This document shows positions 1-8,473 of a DNA stretch of 64,000 nucleotides, piece by piece. This DNA comes from Tenacibaculum agarivorans (GTDB lineage Bacteria; Bacteroidota; Bacteroidia; Flavobacteriales; Flavobacteriaceae): NCBI RefSeq assembly GCF_001936575.1, contig NZ_MSMP01000011.1:1-64000 (forward strand), given 5' to 3'. The notes below the pieces were generated by a model. The model did not search any database and was not told where the DNA came from. It worked only from the letters and a program-made list of their open reading frames with translations. The position numbers and the translations under genes were made by a program. Positions within the stretch are counted from its first letter, which is position 1; each line of letters opens with the position of its first letter.

Positions 1-27
1 TTTAATTTATTGTATTTAAACTACAAT

Positions 28-780
28 TTAATTACATGTGATTTCACTAAATGTAGCTTTTTCTTTAGCTTCCTTCTCGCTATAGTTTGCTTCATTAAAG
101 AGCATAAATTTATCAATTCCGTGTCCTGTAGATCTAGCTGAAACTTGCATTGTATACTCTCCAGCTTTTTTAAACTCAACATACACATTATGTGAATCAT
201 TATCAGATGTAGCGGCTTGCCATTTAAAATCTAAGTCGTTTCCACCTCTATAGATTTTAAACCAACCGTCTGCAGATGAACCTTTGGGATTTGGAGTTTT
301 ACCACTTCCTTTAGGATATACACGACTTCCATCTTTTTTTTCACCATAGAAGTCATCAGCGTCAGGAAACTTTAACCAACTATCGTTATGTTCTGTACCA
401 TTACTTCCTATAGTAACAGCAGTATTCCATAAAAATCTGTAGTTACCAGGATTATTTATTTTTATTGTAAACTCTATTAAACCATTTCCTGGTTTACCTA
501 AAGATTGATCTCCTTCCCAAACATAATATCCTTTTCCAGTAGCTGAGTTACTAGTTTTTAAAGCCCATTTATCTGGTAGTTTTGAGTTTTCCATTTCTAC
601 AAGAACAAAACTCTCTTTTTCATTGAAAATAAATTTAGAAGGATCATCGCAAGTTTGACTTACAGGATCACCACTTCCTTGATCTGGATCTGGATTTGTA
701 TTATCATTGTCATCTTCTGAACATGATAAAAATAAAAGAGAAGAAATTAATAAAATCGCTAGGGGATTTCTTGTTTTCAT
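28..780 (-). CDS. Lipoprotein of unknown function
   Basis: A 250-aa predicted lipoprotein. Residues 1-20 form a signal peptide ending in a lipobox (LFLSC, Cys20), followed by an acidic Asp/Asn linker to about residue 43 that would place the globular part away from the membrane. The rest is rich in Trp, Gly and aromatic residues with predicted beta strands (for example near FRFLWNTAV and VYVEFKKAGEY), which resembles a carbohydrate-binding-type beta sandwich; that resemblance is my inference and no catalytic motif is visible. It starts 7 bp after the stop of the TrmH-like methyltransferase gene on the same strand, so the two are probably cotranscribed, though nothing links them functionally. 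Confidence 0.8.
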   Translation of the reverse strand: MKTRNPLAILLISSLLFLSCSEDDNDNTNPDPDQGSGDPVSQTCDDPSKFIFNEKESFVLVEMENSKLPDKWALKTSNSATGKGYYVWEGDQSLGKPGNGLIEFTIKINNPGNYRFLWNTAVTIGSNGTEHNDSWLKFPDADDFYGEKKDGSRVYPKGSGKTPNPKGSSADGWFKIYRGGNDLDFKWQAATSDNDSHNVYVEFKKAGEYTMQVSARSTGHGIDKFMLFNEANYSEKEAKEKATFSEITCN

Positions 781-787
781 GATTTAT

Positions 788-1582
788 TTAATTAAAATTA
801 CGTTGTCTTTTGGCTTCGAATATAATAATAGCAGCAGCTACAGAAACATTCATAGAATCTATTTCACCCTGCATAGGTATATTTATATTCTGTGTAGCTT
901 GATCTCTCCAGATTTGAGAAAGACCAGTTGCTTCTGTACCAACGACAATAGATGTAGGTTTAGTATAATCTACTTCATGATATTTGTTGGAATTTTGTAA
1001 AGTAGCACTATAAATATTTATTTTGTTCTCTTTTAAATACTGAATAATATTTTCTGAAGTATCAACTACTATCTTATTTGTAAATAAACATCCTACGCTA
1101 GATCTGATAATATTTGGGTTGTAAATATCTGTTTTAGAGTCAGCAATAAAAATAGCATCCAAATTAGCTGCATCTGCAGATCGAAGCATAGCACCAATAT
1201 TCCCTGGTTTTTCTATGCTTTCTAAAACTAAAATTAAAGGAGTAGTCTTGTTTAGTTCCAAGTCCTTTAAGGTATGTTTTTTTGTATTCACTACAGCTAT
1301 TACACCCTCAGTTGAATCTCGGTAAGCTAATCTCTCGTAAATCTCTTTTGTAATTTCTATACAATTGAAAGTATCGAAAATAGTTTCTAATTCATTGTCT
1401 GATTGACAAATATCTTTAGCAATTAAAATAGTTTCAACATCATAATTTCCTTTAGTAACAAGAGTTATCTCTCTTTTTCCTTCGACTAAGAATAGTCCTT
1501 GTTTTTTACGTTCTCTGGACTTTTCTTGAAGCTTAATTAGATTCTTTATATAAGAATTTTGAAGACTTGTGATTTGTTTCAT
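788..1582 (-). CDS. TrmH/SpoU-family RNA 2'-O-methyltransferase
   Basis: A 264-aa SPOUT-class methyltransferase of the TrmH/RlmB group, which transfers a methyl group from SAM to the 2'-hydroxyl of a ribose in rRNA or tRNA. The N-terminal third is the substrate-binding domain (LFLVEGKREI). The C-terminal domain carries the three SpoU motifs: LVLESIEKPGNIGAMLRSA, a central IVVGTEATGLS, and the terminal MNVSVAAAIIIFEAKRQ, which form the knotted SAM site. The start is placed at ATG 1582 rather than the in-frame TTG at 1591, because that TTG is the end of a TATTTTTG promoter -7 element. The exact target nucleotide cannot be read from sequence. It probably shares a transcript with the lipoprotein gene downstream. 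Confidence 0.9.
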   Translation of the reverse strand: MKQITSLQNSYIKNLIKLQEKSRERKKQGLFLVEGKREITLVTKGNYDVETILIAKDICQSDNELETIFDTFNCIEITKEIYERLAYRDSTEGVIAVVNTKKHTLKDLELNKTTPLILVLESIEKPGNIGAMLRSADAANLDAIFIADSKTDIYNPNIIRSSVGCLFTNKIVVDTSENIIQYLKENKINIYSATLQNSNKYHEVDYTKPTSIVVGTEATGLSQIWRDQATQNINIPMQGEIDSMNVSVAAAIIIFEAKRQRNFN

Positions 1583-1588
1583 TACACG

Positions 1589-1596
1589 CAAAAATA
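1589..1596 (-). promoter_or_regulatory. Promoter -7 element of the TrmH-like gene (leaderless)
   Basis: TATTTTTG on the minus strand fits the Bacteroidota -7 consensus TAnnTTTG. Only 6 nt separate it from ATG 1582, so transcription would start at or next to the start codon. No clear -33 TTG is seen. Confidence 0.55.
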
Positions 1597-1696
1597 CCTA
1601 TTTATTTTAGTTATAATTTTTTATTTAGTTTTACTTTTTACTGAAATTGTACGTTAACTAAAAAGAACTTATTCTTTGAACATAAAAACTTAAAGT

Positions 1697-2737
1697 TTAA
1701 TAAATGGTTAATCTCCCTATTTTATTTTTTCCTGTTAACCAAGCTGTATTTTTATTTACAAATTGTATGGCATAAAAATCTAAATTAGGTAAGTGTTTCC
1801 ATGTATTGCCTCTATCTGTTGAATATGAAATTCCTGTTTTTCCTACAGTGAAAATTTCATTTCCATTTCCTTCAGGGACATATTGGACACAACTTTTGTA
1901 GTTGGGATTCATATTGTTTGCTACAATTGTCCAATCTTTTCCACCATTGGTAGTTATGGCTTTGTTTTTACAATTGTCGTTTGGTTTAGAGTAATCACCT
2001 CCAATAATGATTCCATTATTTTGATCGTAAAAATCCACAGAATAAATACCTTGCGGTCCATTACCTTGAACTATAGGAGTAGGGGATACCTGCCAAGTTT
2101 TTCCTTTATCTTCAGACTTTAAAACTCGCGCTTTTTTTCCTCCAGAAACTATCCATACAGTATCATCTAAAATTTTAATATTAGTATTACTTGCTGCAAA
2201 AAAAGCCTCGCCTGTTACGAATTTAGGTAGATCATTACAAGAAACTTTTTTCCAAGTGTTACCTCCATCGTTGGTGATTACTATAGAGGGACAATCTTCT
2301 GTAGGATCGCCAACAGCGATTCCGTTTCTTCCATTATCAAAAAAATGCATGCTGTCATAAAATACTTTTTCGTGTTCTTCTTTATAAACAATCTCATATT
2401 TCCTGTTCTTTATCTTATACAATAAAGCTGGATTACCAATACTAAGCGCATAAAAGTCTTTCCCATTAAAGGCCAAACTTCTAAAATGAGGTATAATCGA
2501 ATCTTGATATGCAATATTTAACTCAGATAATCCTTCATTAATATCATAAAAACCTATTTTACCATTTGAACCAGCGTATACTACATTATTCTCATTTATT
2601 GCACTTAGAGCTCTAATACTTGTTTCATTAATCGTAAACTCTTGTATTTCCACACGACTTATTGTACGAGAGGGAGTTAGTTTTTTACAAGATATTGTTA
2701 ATAATAAGATGAAGATTATAATGATTCTACCTTTCAT
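1697..2737 (-). CDS. BNR/YCF48-like repeat lipoprotein
   Basis: A 346-aa exported protein with lipobox LTISC (Cys17). It contains at least four Asp-box (BNR) turns of the form S/T-x-D-x-G-x-T-W: TNDGGNTWKKV (near residue 157), SEDKGKTWQV (near 208), TTNGGKDWTIV (near 263) and STDRGNTWKHL (near 308). These mark the blades of a beta propeller of the kind seen in YCF48-like and sialidase-fold proteins; Bacteroidota members are often labelled 'oxidoreductase' without evidence. No sialidase arginine triad is obvious, so I would not assign enzymatic activity. The gene is divergent from the patatin gene, 43 bp away. Confidence 0.8.
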   Translation of the reverse strand: MKGRIIIIFILLLTISCKKLTPSRTISRVEIQEFTINETSIRALSAINENNVVYAGSNGKIGFYDINEGLSELNIAYQDSIIPHFRSLAFNGKDFYALSIGNPALLYKIKNRKYEIVYKEEHEKVFYDSMHFFDNGRNGIAVGDPTEDCPSIVITNDGGNTWKKVSCNDLPKFVTGEAFFAASNTNIKILDDTVWIVSGGKKARVLKSEDKGKTWQVSPTPIVQGNGPQGIYSVDFYDQNNGIIIGGDYSKPNDNCKNKAITTNGGKDWTIVANNMNPNYKSCVQYVPEGNGNEIFTVGKTGISYSTDRGNTWKHLPNLDFYAIQFVNKNTAWLTGKNKIGRLTIY

Positions 2738-2780
2738 TTTTTTGATATTTTTATAAAATTAAAAATAGGTAAAACATTTC

Positions 2781-3740
2781 ATGTATATGAACGACGATCA
2801 ACATAAAAAAAGAGCTTTAGTGATTTCTGGAGGCGGAAGTAAAGGTGCATTTGCTGGTGGTGTAGTAGAATATCTGATGCAAGAAAAGAAAAAAGAGTAT
2901 GATTTGTTTTTAGGAACCTCTACAGGTAGTCTAATGGTAACTCATTTAGCACTCGGTATGGTTGATCGTTTAAAAAAGTTGTATACCAATGTTACGCAAC
3001 GAAGCATTTTTAGTAACAATCCTTTTAAAATTAGGAAAGTTCATGGTGTTAAAGTGATTTCAATTCGTCACAGTAATACATTTTGGAATCTTTTAAATGG
3101 AAGAAAAACATTTGGAGAAAGTAAGAATCTTAGAAAATTGATTCGAAAAAATATCACTCCTAAAATGTATAGAACAATTCGAGAGCAGCACAAGGACGTT
3201 GTGGTCACAGTCTCTAATTTAACCGCTAATGAAATTGAGTATAAATCTATATTAGATTGTTCTTATGAAGATTTTTGTGATTGGATCTGGGGGTCGTGTA
3301 ATTATGTACCTTTCATGAGTTTGTTGGAAAAAAACTCTTGTCAATATGCAGATGGGGGTTTTGGCTGTTTAGTGCCTATTAGAGAAGCGATTCTAAGAGG
3401 AGCAAAAGAAGTGGATGCTGTAATTTTAGAGACTGAAGTAAATCAAATTAATAGAATGCCTTCGAAGAATCCATTTTCGTTAATGTTAGATGTTTTCGGA
3501 TTTATGTTAGAGCATGTTGAAAAACACAATGTAACTATAGGTAAGCTTTCTGCTCGATATCAAGATGTACAATTAAACCTATATTATACGCCTACAGTAT
3601 TAACAACTAATTCTTTAATTTTTGATAAAAAACAAATGTCTGGTTGGTGGGAACAGGGATTTGAATATGCTAAGTTAAAAGATGAAGCTATTATGAATGA
3701 TTTTAGACCAGATCTAATTGATAAAAAAACAGAAGCCTAA
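2781..3740 (+). CDS. Patatin-like phospholipase
   Basis: A 319-aa cytoplasmic patatin-family lipid acyl hydrolase. The oxyanion-hole loop GGGSKGAFAGG lies near residues 17-27, the nucleophile elbow GTSTGS (GxSxG, Ser near 47) follows, and the catalytic Asp is in the ADGG motif near residue 191, so the Ser-Asp dyad is complete. There is no signal peptide. ATG codons at 2781 and 2787 are both possible starts. The stop overlaps the ATG of the DUF72 gene by one base (TAATG), which indicates translational coupling. Natural substrate unknown. Confidence 0.9.
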   Translation: MYMNDDQHKKRALVISGGGSKGAFAGGVVEYLMQEKKKEYDLFLGTSTGSLMVTHLALGMVDRLKKLYTNVTQRSIFSNNPFKIRKVHGVKVISIRHSNTFWNLLNGRKTFGESKNLRKLIRKNITPKMYRTIREQHKDVVVTVSNLTANEIEYKSILDCSYEDFCDWIWGSCNYVPFMSLLEKNSCQYADGGFGCLVPIREAILRGAKEVDAVILETEVNQINRMPSKNPFSLMLDVFGFMLEHVEKHNVTIGKLSARYQDVQLNLYYTPTVLTTNSLIFDKKQMSGWWEQGFEYAKLKDEAIMNDFRPDLIDKKTEA

Positions 3741-4627
3741 TGAAATTTGGAAAAGTAGAACAGCCAGAGTTAGTAGATTTTTCATTTCCTGATACACATA
3801 AAGATACAATTAGATTACTGTCTGAATTTGATAAGGATAAAGAATTGTCTGTTTTTGTAGGGTGCGCAAAATGGAATAAAGTAGATTTAAAAGGCTTTTA
3901 TCCAAGAGGAACAAAAGACGAATTAGTATATTATTCAAGTCAATTTAACTCAATTGAATTAAATGCTACCTTTTATCGTCAATTTCCGCCTGAACAATTC
4001 GAAAAATGGAAGAATAAAACACCTAATAATTTTAAATTCTTTCCAAAATTAACACAAGAAATTAGTCATTGGAAAAGATTAAATGAAGTAGGGGAGTTAG
4101 TAAACTATTATTTAGATGCAGCAACTCGACTAGAAGAAAAATTAGGTACTATTTTTTTACAATTGCATAGTAATTTTGGACCTAAAAATTTTGATCGATT
4201 AGAAAACTTTGTAAAAAGTTGGCCCAAAGAAATTCCATTAACAGTAGAGTGTAGGCATACAGATTGGTTTACAGATCCTAATATTTCTAAAGACTTTTTT
4301 CAGCTTTTAGAAGATTCAAGTGTGTCAAATACTTTGGTAGATACAGCCGGTAGAAGAGATATGATGCATATGCGCTTAACCAATAATGAAGCTTTTATTC
4401 GTTATGTGGGAGCTAATCATCCTTCAGATTATAATCGTTTGGATGATTGGGTTGAGCGACTTGGCGATTGGGTAGATTTAGGTTTACGCAATATTCACTT
4501 TTTTGTACACCAAAATTTAGAAGTAGAATCACCGTTGTTGGCAGCTTACTTCATTAAAAAATTGAATACAAAACTAAATGTAAACTTAAAAATACCAAAT
4601 GAAGACAGTCAGCAGTCTTTATTTTAA
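3740..4627 (+). CDS. DUF72 (YecE-like) protein
   Basis: A 295-aa DUF72 protein, a TIM-barrel family of unknown biochemical role. Recognisable family landmarks are the N-terminal VFVGCAKWNKVDLKGFYP, the FNSIELNATFYR segment, the LHSNFGP strand and the TVECRHTDWF segment. Its start overlaps the patatin stop by one base. It converges with the S41 protease gene, and the two coding regions overlap tail to tail by 9 bp, leaving no room for a separate terminator. Confidence 0.9.
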   Translation: MKFGKVEQPELVDFSFPDTHKDTIRLLSEFDKDKELSVFVGCAKWNKVDLKGFYPRGTKDELVYYSSQFNSIELNATFYRQFPPEQFEKWKNKTPNNFKFFPKLTQEISHWKRLNEVGELVNYYLDAATRLEEKLGTIFLQLHSNFGPKNFDRLENFVKSWPKEIPLTVECRHTDWFTDPNISKDFFQLLEDSSVSNTLVDTAGRRDMMHMRLTNNEAFIRYVGANHPSDYNRLDDWVERLGDWVDLGLRNIHFFVHQNLEVESPLLAAYFIKKLNTKLNVNLKIPNEDSQQSLF

Positions 4628-6037
4628 ATCAATAATAATAATTTCATTAGTTATGTAATCCTCTTTTGAATTTCCTAATTGATTTAATTCAGGGGTAAGA
4701 CTAGATGCAGTTCCATTAATGATATTATCAATAGCAAAATCAAGCATAGGATCACTTCTTTCTCCTAAAAGTCCCATGTTACCATAATCTTCAGGTAATC
4801 CTTGTGTAGCTTCAATAGGAGCTCTTAGTCCATCTCTATTTGTAATTTGAGCGACATAAGGAAAAAGAGCAAAAGTATGATTTACATTGATGTTAACTTT
4901 TCTATAATCTTCAGAATCATATAATAAGGTAGAAGCATCATATACGCCTTTAGTAGTTTCTCCAATAGTAATTACATCAATAAGTGGGCGTAATCCATTA
5001 ATCAATACTTCAGCAGCAGATGCAGTAGCACGAGAGGTTAGGAAAAATACTCTTGGTAAATTCAAAGCATTTAAAAGCATACGATCAGTTGGGGTTCTTT
5101 CTACAATAGTACGTTGCAAAAGAGATGAAGGAATGTTAGTATTTACTTTATTATTCCATATTTCAGAGGTTACTATACTACCTTGTAATTGACCAGCGAT
5201 AAGACTTGCCATGGTTTGTATAGACTCAATATTTCCATTAGAAGCATAACGTAAATCTATAACTAAATCATTTATACTCTCACTTCTAAATGTAGCAAAA
5301 GCAGCATTCAATTCATTTAAAAATTGATCATTAAATTCGTTATAACATAAATATCCTATTTTTTGAGTACCTTCCATTAAAACATTAGTAGCAATAACTG
5401 GATTCGGAGTTAACGTACCTATAGTGAGGTCAATAATTAGAGGAGCAGGACCAGGAACAGTTATTCTAGGATTTCCATTGTTATAATCATCTGCTAATGT
5501 TATAGAGTAACCTCCAGTTCTGTTTAATAATAAGTTTCTAAAATTATTTACATTTAACGTTGTACCATCCACTTGTGTGAAAATCATTCCTCTAGTTATT
5601 CCATTATTTGCGGCACTTGTATTAGGATATACTAATTGAACGTAGCCAAATACATTTCCAGAGCCATCTCTATAATCTACGATACCAAACTCCATTCCTG
5701 TAGTTTCTACTTCACCAGCTAATCGTCGTTCTAGTATATTAAAATTATTAGTTATGATAGAAATACTATCAGTTACCATAGGTTGAAATACTAAACTCTG
5801 AAATAAAACATCTGGATTTTCAAATCCTGCTAAATATTCATTTAATTGTTCACGAGTAGAAAAATTACTATCTGAAAGGTCATTTACTTCACCTTGGAAC
5901 TTATAATAAGCATTCATACCTCCCCAGACAAAATCATTAATTTCAACTTCTTGTGGGATAATTTCGTCTTTACTACAACTCATAAATAAGAATGCAGATA
6001 CACTTAAAATAATTATATATTTGAAATACCTTTCCAT
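4619..6037 (-). CDS. S41-family C-terminal-processing-type protease, lipoprotein
   Basis: A 472-aa lipoprotein (lipobox FMSC, Cys21) of peptidase family S41. An N-terminal helical region is followed by a PDZ-like region (YVQLVYPNTSAANNGITRGM) and the protease domain with VIDLRYASNGN, the catalytic Ser in TSRATASAAE (near residue 340) and the general-base Lys in IGETTKG. This Ser/Lys arrangement is the complete S41 dyad. Flavobacteria carry several such cell-envelope lipoproteins; the substrate is unknown. The gene stands alone, divergent from the sigma factor gene 168 bp away. Confidence 0.9.
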   Translation of the reverse strand: MERYFKYIIILSVSAFLFMSCSKDEIIPQEVEINDFVWGGMNAYYKFQGEVNDLSDSNFSTREQLNEYLAGFENPDVLFQSLVFQPMVTDSISIITNNFNILERRLAGEVETTGMEFGIVDYRDGSGNVFGYVQLVYPNTSAANNGITRGMIFTQVDGTTLNVNNFRNLLLNRTGGYSITLADDYNNGNPRITVPGPAPLIIDLTIGTLTPNPVIATNVLMEGTQKIGYLCYNEFNDQFLNELNAAFATFRSESINDLVIDLRYASNGNIESIQTMASLIAGQLQGSIVTSEIWNNKVNTNIPSSLLQRTIVERTPTDRMLLNALNLPRVFFLTSRATASAAEVLINGLRPLIDVITIGETTKGVYDASTLLYDSEDYRKVNINVNHTFALFPYVAQITNRDGLRAPIEATQGLPEDYGNMGLLGERSDPMLDFAIDNIINGTASSLTPELNQLGNSKEDYITNEIIIIDLK

Positions 6038-6148
6038 TGTATCAATCGTTTACATTTACACTAATAACGCAATTTAAATAAAACTTAGTATTATTTTTTA
6101 GTTTTTATGTAACAAAAAAAATAGTACGTCGTCGTAAGGGTGTAAAAG

Positions 6149-6178
6149 TAATTATAACGTTGTGAAAATAATCATAAC
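6149..6178 (+). promoter_or_regulatory. Direct repeat upstream of ECF sigma gene
   Basis: TAATTATAAC (6149-6158) and TAATCATAAC (6169-6178) are nearly identical 10-mers spaced exactly 20 bp apart, 28 bp before the sigma factor ATG. They could be a regulator site or tandem sigma-specific promoter elements. No TAnnTTTG element is seen in this gap. Confidence 0.3.
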
Positions 6179-6205
6179 AATAGTTAAAATTAAGAAAACC
6201 AAACA

Positions 6206-6715
6206 ATGAACCAGTCAGACTTTTTAAAAGCTGTATTACCATTTAAAGATAAAGTTTTTCGTTTAGCCAAACGTTTACTTGTATCTGTAGAAGAAGCAGA
6301 GGATGCTACACAAGAGCTTTACTTTAAGCTGTGGAGAAATAAAGAAAAGTTGTCTGATTACAGAAATGTAGAAGCTTTTGCGATGACTATGACAAAGAAT
6401 TATTGTTTTGATCGACTAAAGTCAAAACAAGCCGGTAATTTAACTTTAGTACATAGTAATTATAAAGAGAAAGATACCACGCTAGAGAAGAAAATAGAAT
6501 ATAAAGATAGTGTAAACCAAGTGCATAAGCTCATTGAAAATTTGCCTGAACAACAAAAAATTATTATTCAATTAAGAGATATTGAACAATATGATTTTGA
6601 TGAAATATGCGAAATGGTGAATATGAAACCAACAGCAGTAAGGGTAGCATTATCAAGAGCACGTAAAACAATTAGAGAAGCATTAATTAAACAACATAAC
6701 TATGGAGTTAGCTAA
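6206..6715 (+). CDS. ECF-type RNA polymerase sigma factor
   Basis: A 169-aa sigma-70 family factor. Region 2 spans about residues 8-80 (VEEAEDATQELYFKLW followed by AMTMTKNYCFDRLKS, the core-binding and -10-recognition helices) and region 4 spans about 110-160 (LPEQQKIIIQLRDIEQYDFDEI then MKPTAVRVALSRARK, the helix-turn-helix). Region 3 is absent, as in ECF factors. The next gene overlaps it by 14 bp and encodes a single-span membrane protein, the usual position of an anti-sigma factor. Confidence 0.93.
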   Translation: MNQSDFLKAVLPFKDKVFRLAKRLLVSVEEAEDATQELYFKLWRNKEKLSDYRNVEAFAMTMTKNYCFDRLKSKQAGNLTLVHSNYKEKDTTLEKKIEYKDSVNQVHKLIENLPEQQKIIIQLRDIEQYDFDEICEMVNMKPTAVRVALSRARKTIREALIKQHNYGVS

Positions 6716-7178
6716 CATAGAAAAGTTATTAGAAAAATATCTGAATGCAGAAACCACACTTCAAGAAGAAAAAATCTTGAGTGATTATTTCACTACAAAT
6801 GAGGTTCCTCCTCATTTAGAAGAGTATGGTATGTTATTTGGATATTTTAAACAAAATCAAAGTGAAACCTATACCAAAGCCATTAAGTTAAAACCTGAGA
6901 AATCTAAAAGAAAGAACTTTAAATTGCTTTCAGTAGCAGCGTCATTAGCTTTGTTAGTAAGTGTATACGTAGGTAAAAATAAATATGATGAATACCAGGC
7001 AAGAAAACAGTTTGCAGAAGTTAAAAAAGCGCTTGAATTGGTCTCATTACATTTAAATAAAGGTAACGAAGCCTTGTATGCTGTTTCTGATAATTTTAAT
7101 AAAGGAACAGATGCGATTGCAAAGTTAGATACTTACGATAAAACTGTAAAAACAGTAATTCAAAAAGTAAATTATTAA
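6702..7178 (+). CDS. Membrane protein, probable anti-sigma factor
   Basis: A 158-aa protein overlapping the sigma gene by 14 bp. The N-terminal cytoplasmic part (about residues 1-75) carries the LEKYLNAETTLQEEKILSDY pattern common at the start of flavobacterial proteins encoded after ECF sigma genes. One membrane span follows at about residues 77-93 (LLSVAASLALLVSVYVG). The remainder is helical and probably periplasmic. I infer anti-sigma function from topology and gene order; no zinc-binding HxxxCxxC motif of the ZAS type is present. Confidence 0.75.
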   Translation: MELANIEKLLEKYLNAETTLQEEKILSDYFTTNEVPPHLEEYGMLFGYFKQNQSETYTKAIKLKPEKSKRKNFKLLSVAASLALLVSVYVGKNKYDEYQARKQFAEVKKALELVSLHLNKGNEALYAVSDNFNKGTDAIAKLDTYDKTVKTVIQKVNY

Positions 7179-7223
7179 TCCAAAAAGTAAACAAGTAAAA
7201 CCAAGTCAAAAAAAGTAAATATC

Positions 7224-7754
7224 ATGAAAAAAGTTATTATAGTATTAGCATTAGCTTTTATCTCAAATATAGGATTTAGTCAAATTTCAATGTTTGATAA
7301 ACTAGAAGATTTAGAAGATGTATCTACAGTTGTAGTTACAAAAGATTTATTCGATTTATTAAAGAAATTTCCAGATGCACAATCAGAAGATATGGAAGTG
7401 TTTAATACAGCGAAAGGATTAGAAGAACTAAAAGTTTTCTCTACAGAAAATTCAAGTATTGCTGCTGATATGGAAAAAATGGTAAATAAAGCCATTAAAG
7501 GAGGTAATATGACTCAATTGATGAGAGTTAAAGATAAAGGTTCTCGAGTTAAAATTTATATTAAAGCAAGTAAAAATAAAGATATTGTAAATGGAGTTCT
7601 AATGTTTATAAAAGACTTAAACAAGAATGAAAGAATAGAAGGAGATAAAATTAATTTACCATCTTCAACAATTATATCTTTAACTGGCGAAATTAATATG
7701 AACGAATTATCTAAAATAGCTAACAACTATCAGAAAAAATCTGATGGAGAGTAA
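7224..7754 (+). CDS. DUF4252 secreted protein
   Basis: A 176-aa exported protein: signal peptide to about residue 20 (IVLALAFISNIGFSQ), then a compact alpha/beta domain of the DUF4252 family, whose function is unknown. It is the third gene of the sigma operon, 45 bp after the membrane protein; that gap contains three copies of CAAAAAGTAAA or close variants. The gene is followed at once by a 12-bp hairpin and then by a second DUF4252 gene, so this is a tandem family pair. Confidence 0.85.
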   Translation: MKKVIIVLALAFISNIGFSQISMFDKLEDLEDVSTVVVTKDLFDLLKKFPDAQSEDMEVFNTAKGLEELKVFSTENSSIAADMEKMVNKAIKGGNMTQLMRVKDKGSRVKIYIKASKNKDIVNGVLMFIKDLNKNERIEGDKINLPSSTIISLTGEINMNELSKIANNYQKKSDGE

Positions 7755-7783
7755 TAAAAGTTGGATTACTCTCCAACTTTTAT
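7754..7783 (+). terminator. Hairpin between the two DUF4252 genes
   Basis: A perfect 12-bp stem (ATAAAAGTTGGA, 6-nt loop, TCCAACTTTTAT) begins at the last base of the first DUF4252 stop codon. The 3' arm ends in TTTTAT but no long T run follows, so it may be a weak terminator or mRNA-processing element that lowers expression of the downstream gene. Confidence 0.55.
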
Positions 7784-7808
7784 GCTTAAAAAAACAACAC
7801 CATTAACA

Positions 7809-8345
7809 ATGAAAAAACTATTTATTTTACCTATTTTATTAATGACTTTGTTCTTAGGATCTTGTAAAAAAGAATCGTTACAAACTTATATAGTAGATCG
7901 TAAGGATAATCCAAAATTTATGACCGTTGATTTTTCTACAAACACTATTCCTTTAATGAATGAGTTAGATGAAGAAGGTCAAGAAGCGCTAAAAAGTATT
8001 CGAAAAATGAATATTGCATTTTTGTCTAAAAAGAATGCATCTGAAGCAGAATTAAAAGACGAAGCTGTAAAAATTAAGACTATTTTAAAAGCTACCAATT
8101 ATAAAACATTAATGCGATTTAATGACAAGAGAGGAAAAGGAGCCATTTATTATATAGGTGAATCTGACGCTATTGATGAAATAGTAGGGTTTGTTAATGC
8201 GGAAGAAGTTGGAGTAGGAGTGGCTAGAGTATTAGGAAACGATATGAATCCAGCTACTATATTAAAGATGTTGAAAAAAGCAAAAATAGACGGTAGCGGA
8301 AATGAATTTGATGGTTTAAGATCCATTTTGCAAGGAATGAAATAA
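7809..8345 (+). CDS. DUF4252 lipoprotein
   Basis: A 178-aa lipoprotein, paralogous in fold to the preceding gene. The start at ATG 7809 gives a clean signal peptide with lipobox LGSC; the in-frame TTG at 7761 lies inside the intergenic hairpin and is rejected. The DUF4252 domain follows (FMTVDFSTNTIPLMNE, then a region ending VGVARVLGNDMNPATILKML). It is the last gene of the sigma operon and is followed by a strong terminator. Function unknown; an envelope role controlled by the upstream ECF factor is likely. Confidence 0.85.
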   Translation: MKKLFILPILLMTLFLGSCKKESLQTYIVDRKDNPKFMTVDFSTNTIPLMNELDEEGQEALKSIRKMNIAFLSKKNASEAELKDEAVKIKTILKATNYKTLMRFNDKRGKGAIYYIGESDAIDEIVGFVNAEEVGVGVARVLGNDMNPATILKMLKKAKIDGSGNEFDGLRSILQGMK

Positions 8346-8373
8346 ACAATTTTATATCTTCCAAATTAATACA

Positions 8374-8406
8374 CCACAACTTTAGACATTAAAGTTGTGG
8401 TTTTTT
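8374..8406 (+). terminator. Rho-independent terminator of the sigma/DUF4252 operon
   Basis: CCACAACTTTA and TAAAGTTGTGG form a perfect 11-bp stem with a 5-nt loop, followed by TTTTTTG. Confidence 0.85.
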
Positions 8407-8446
8407 GATTTAACTAGCCATTAACAGCATTCACACTTTAAATGTT

Positions 8447-8454
8447 TATTTTTG
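8447..8454 (+). promoter_or_regulatory. Promoter -7 element of the M1 peptidase gene
   Basis: TATTTTTG matches TAnnTTTG and lies 19 nt before ATG 8474, which implies a leader of about 13 nt. Confidence 0.5.
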
Positions 8455-8473
8455 ATCATAGATATAATCATTT

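Noticed and set aside
707..1000. 97-aa plus-strand ORF opposite the TrmH-like gene
   Set aside because: It is the antisense shadow of the methyltransferase and lipoprotein genes, with low-complexity codons and no recognisable protein features.
7761..7808. Longer TTG start for the second DUF4252 gene
   Set aside because: It lies in the intergenic hairpin and would place the signal peptide 16 residues from the N terminus; ATG 7809 gives a standard lipoprotein signal.
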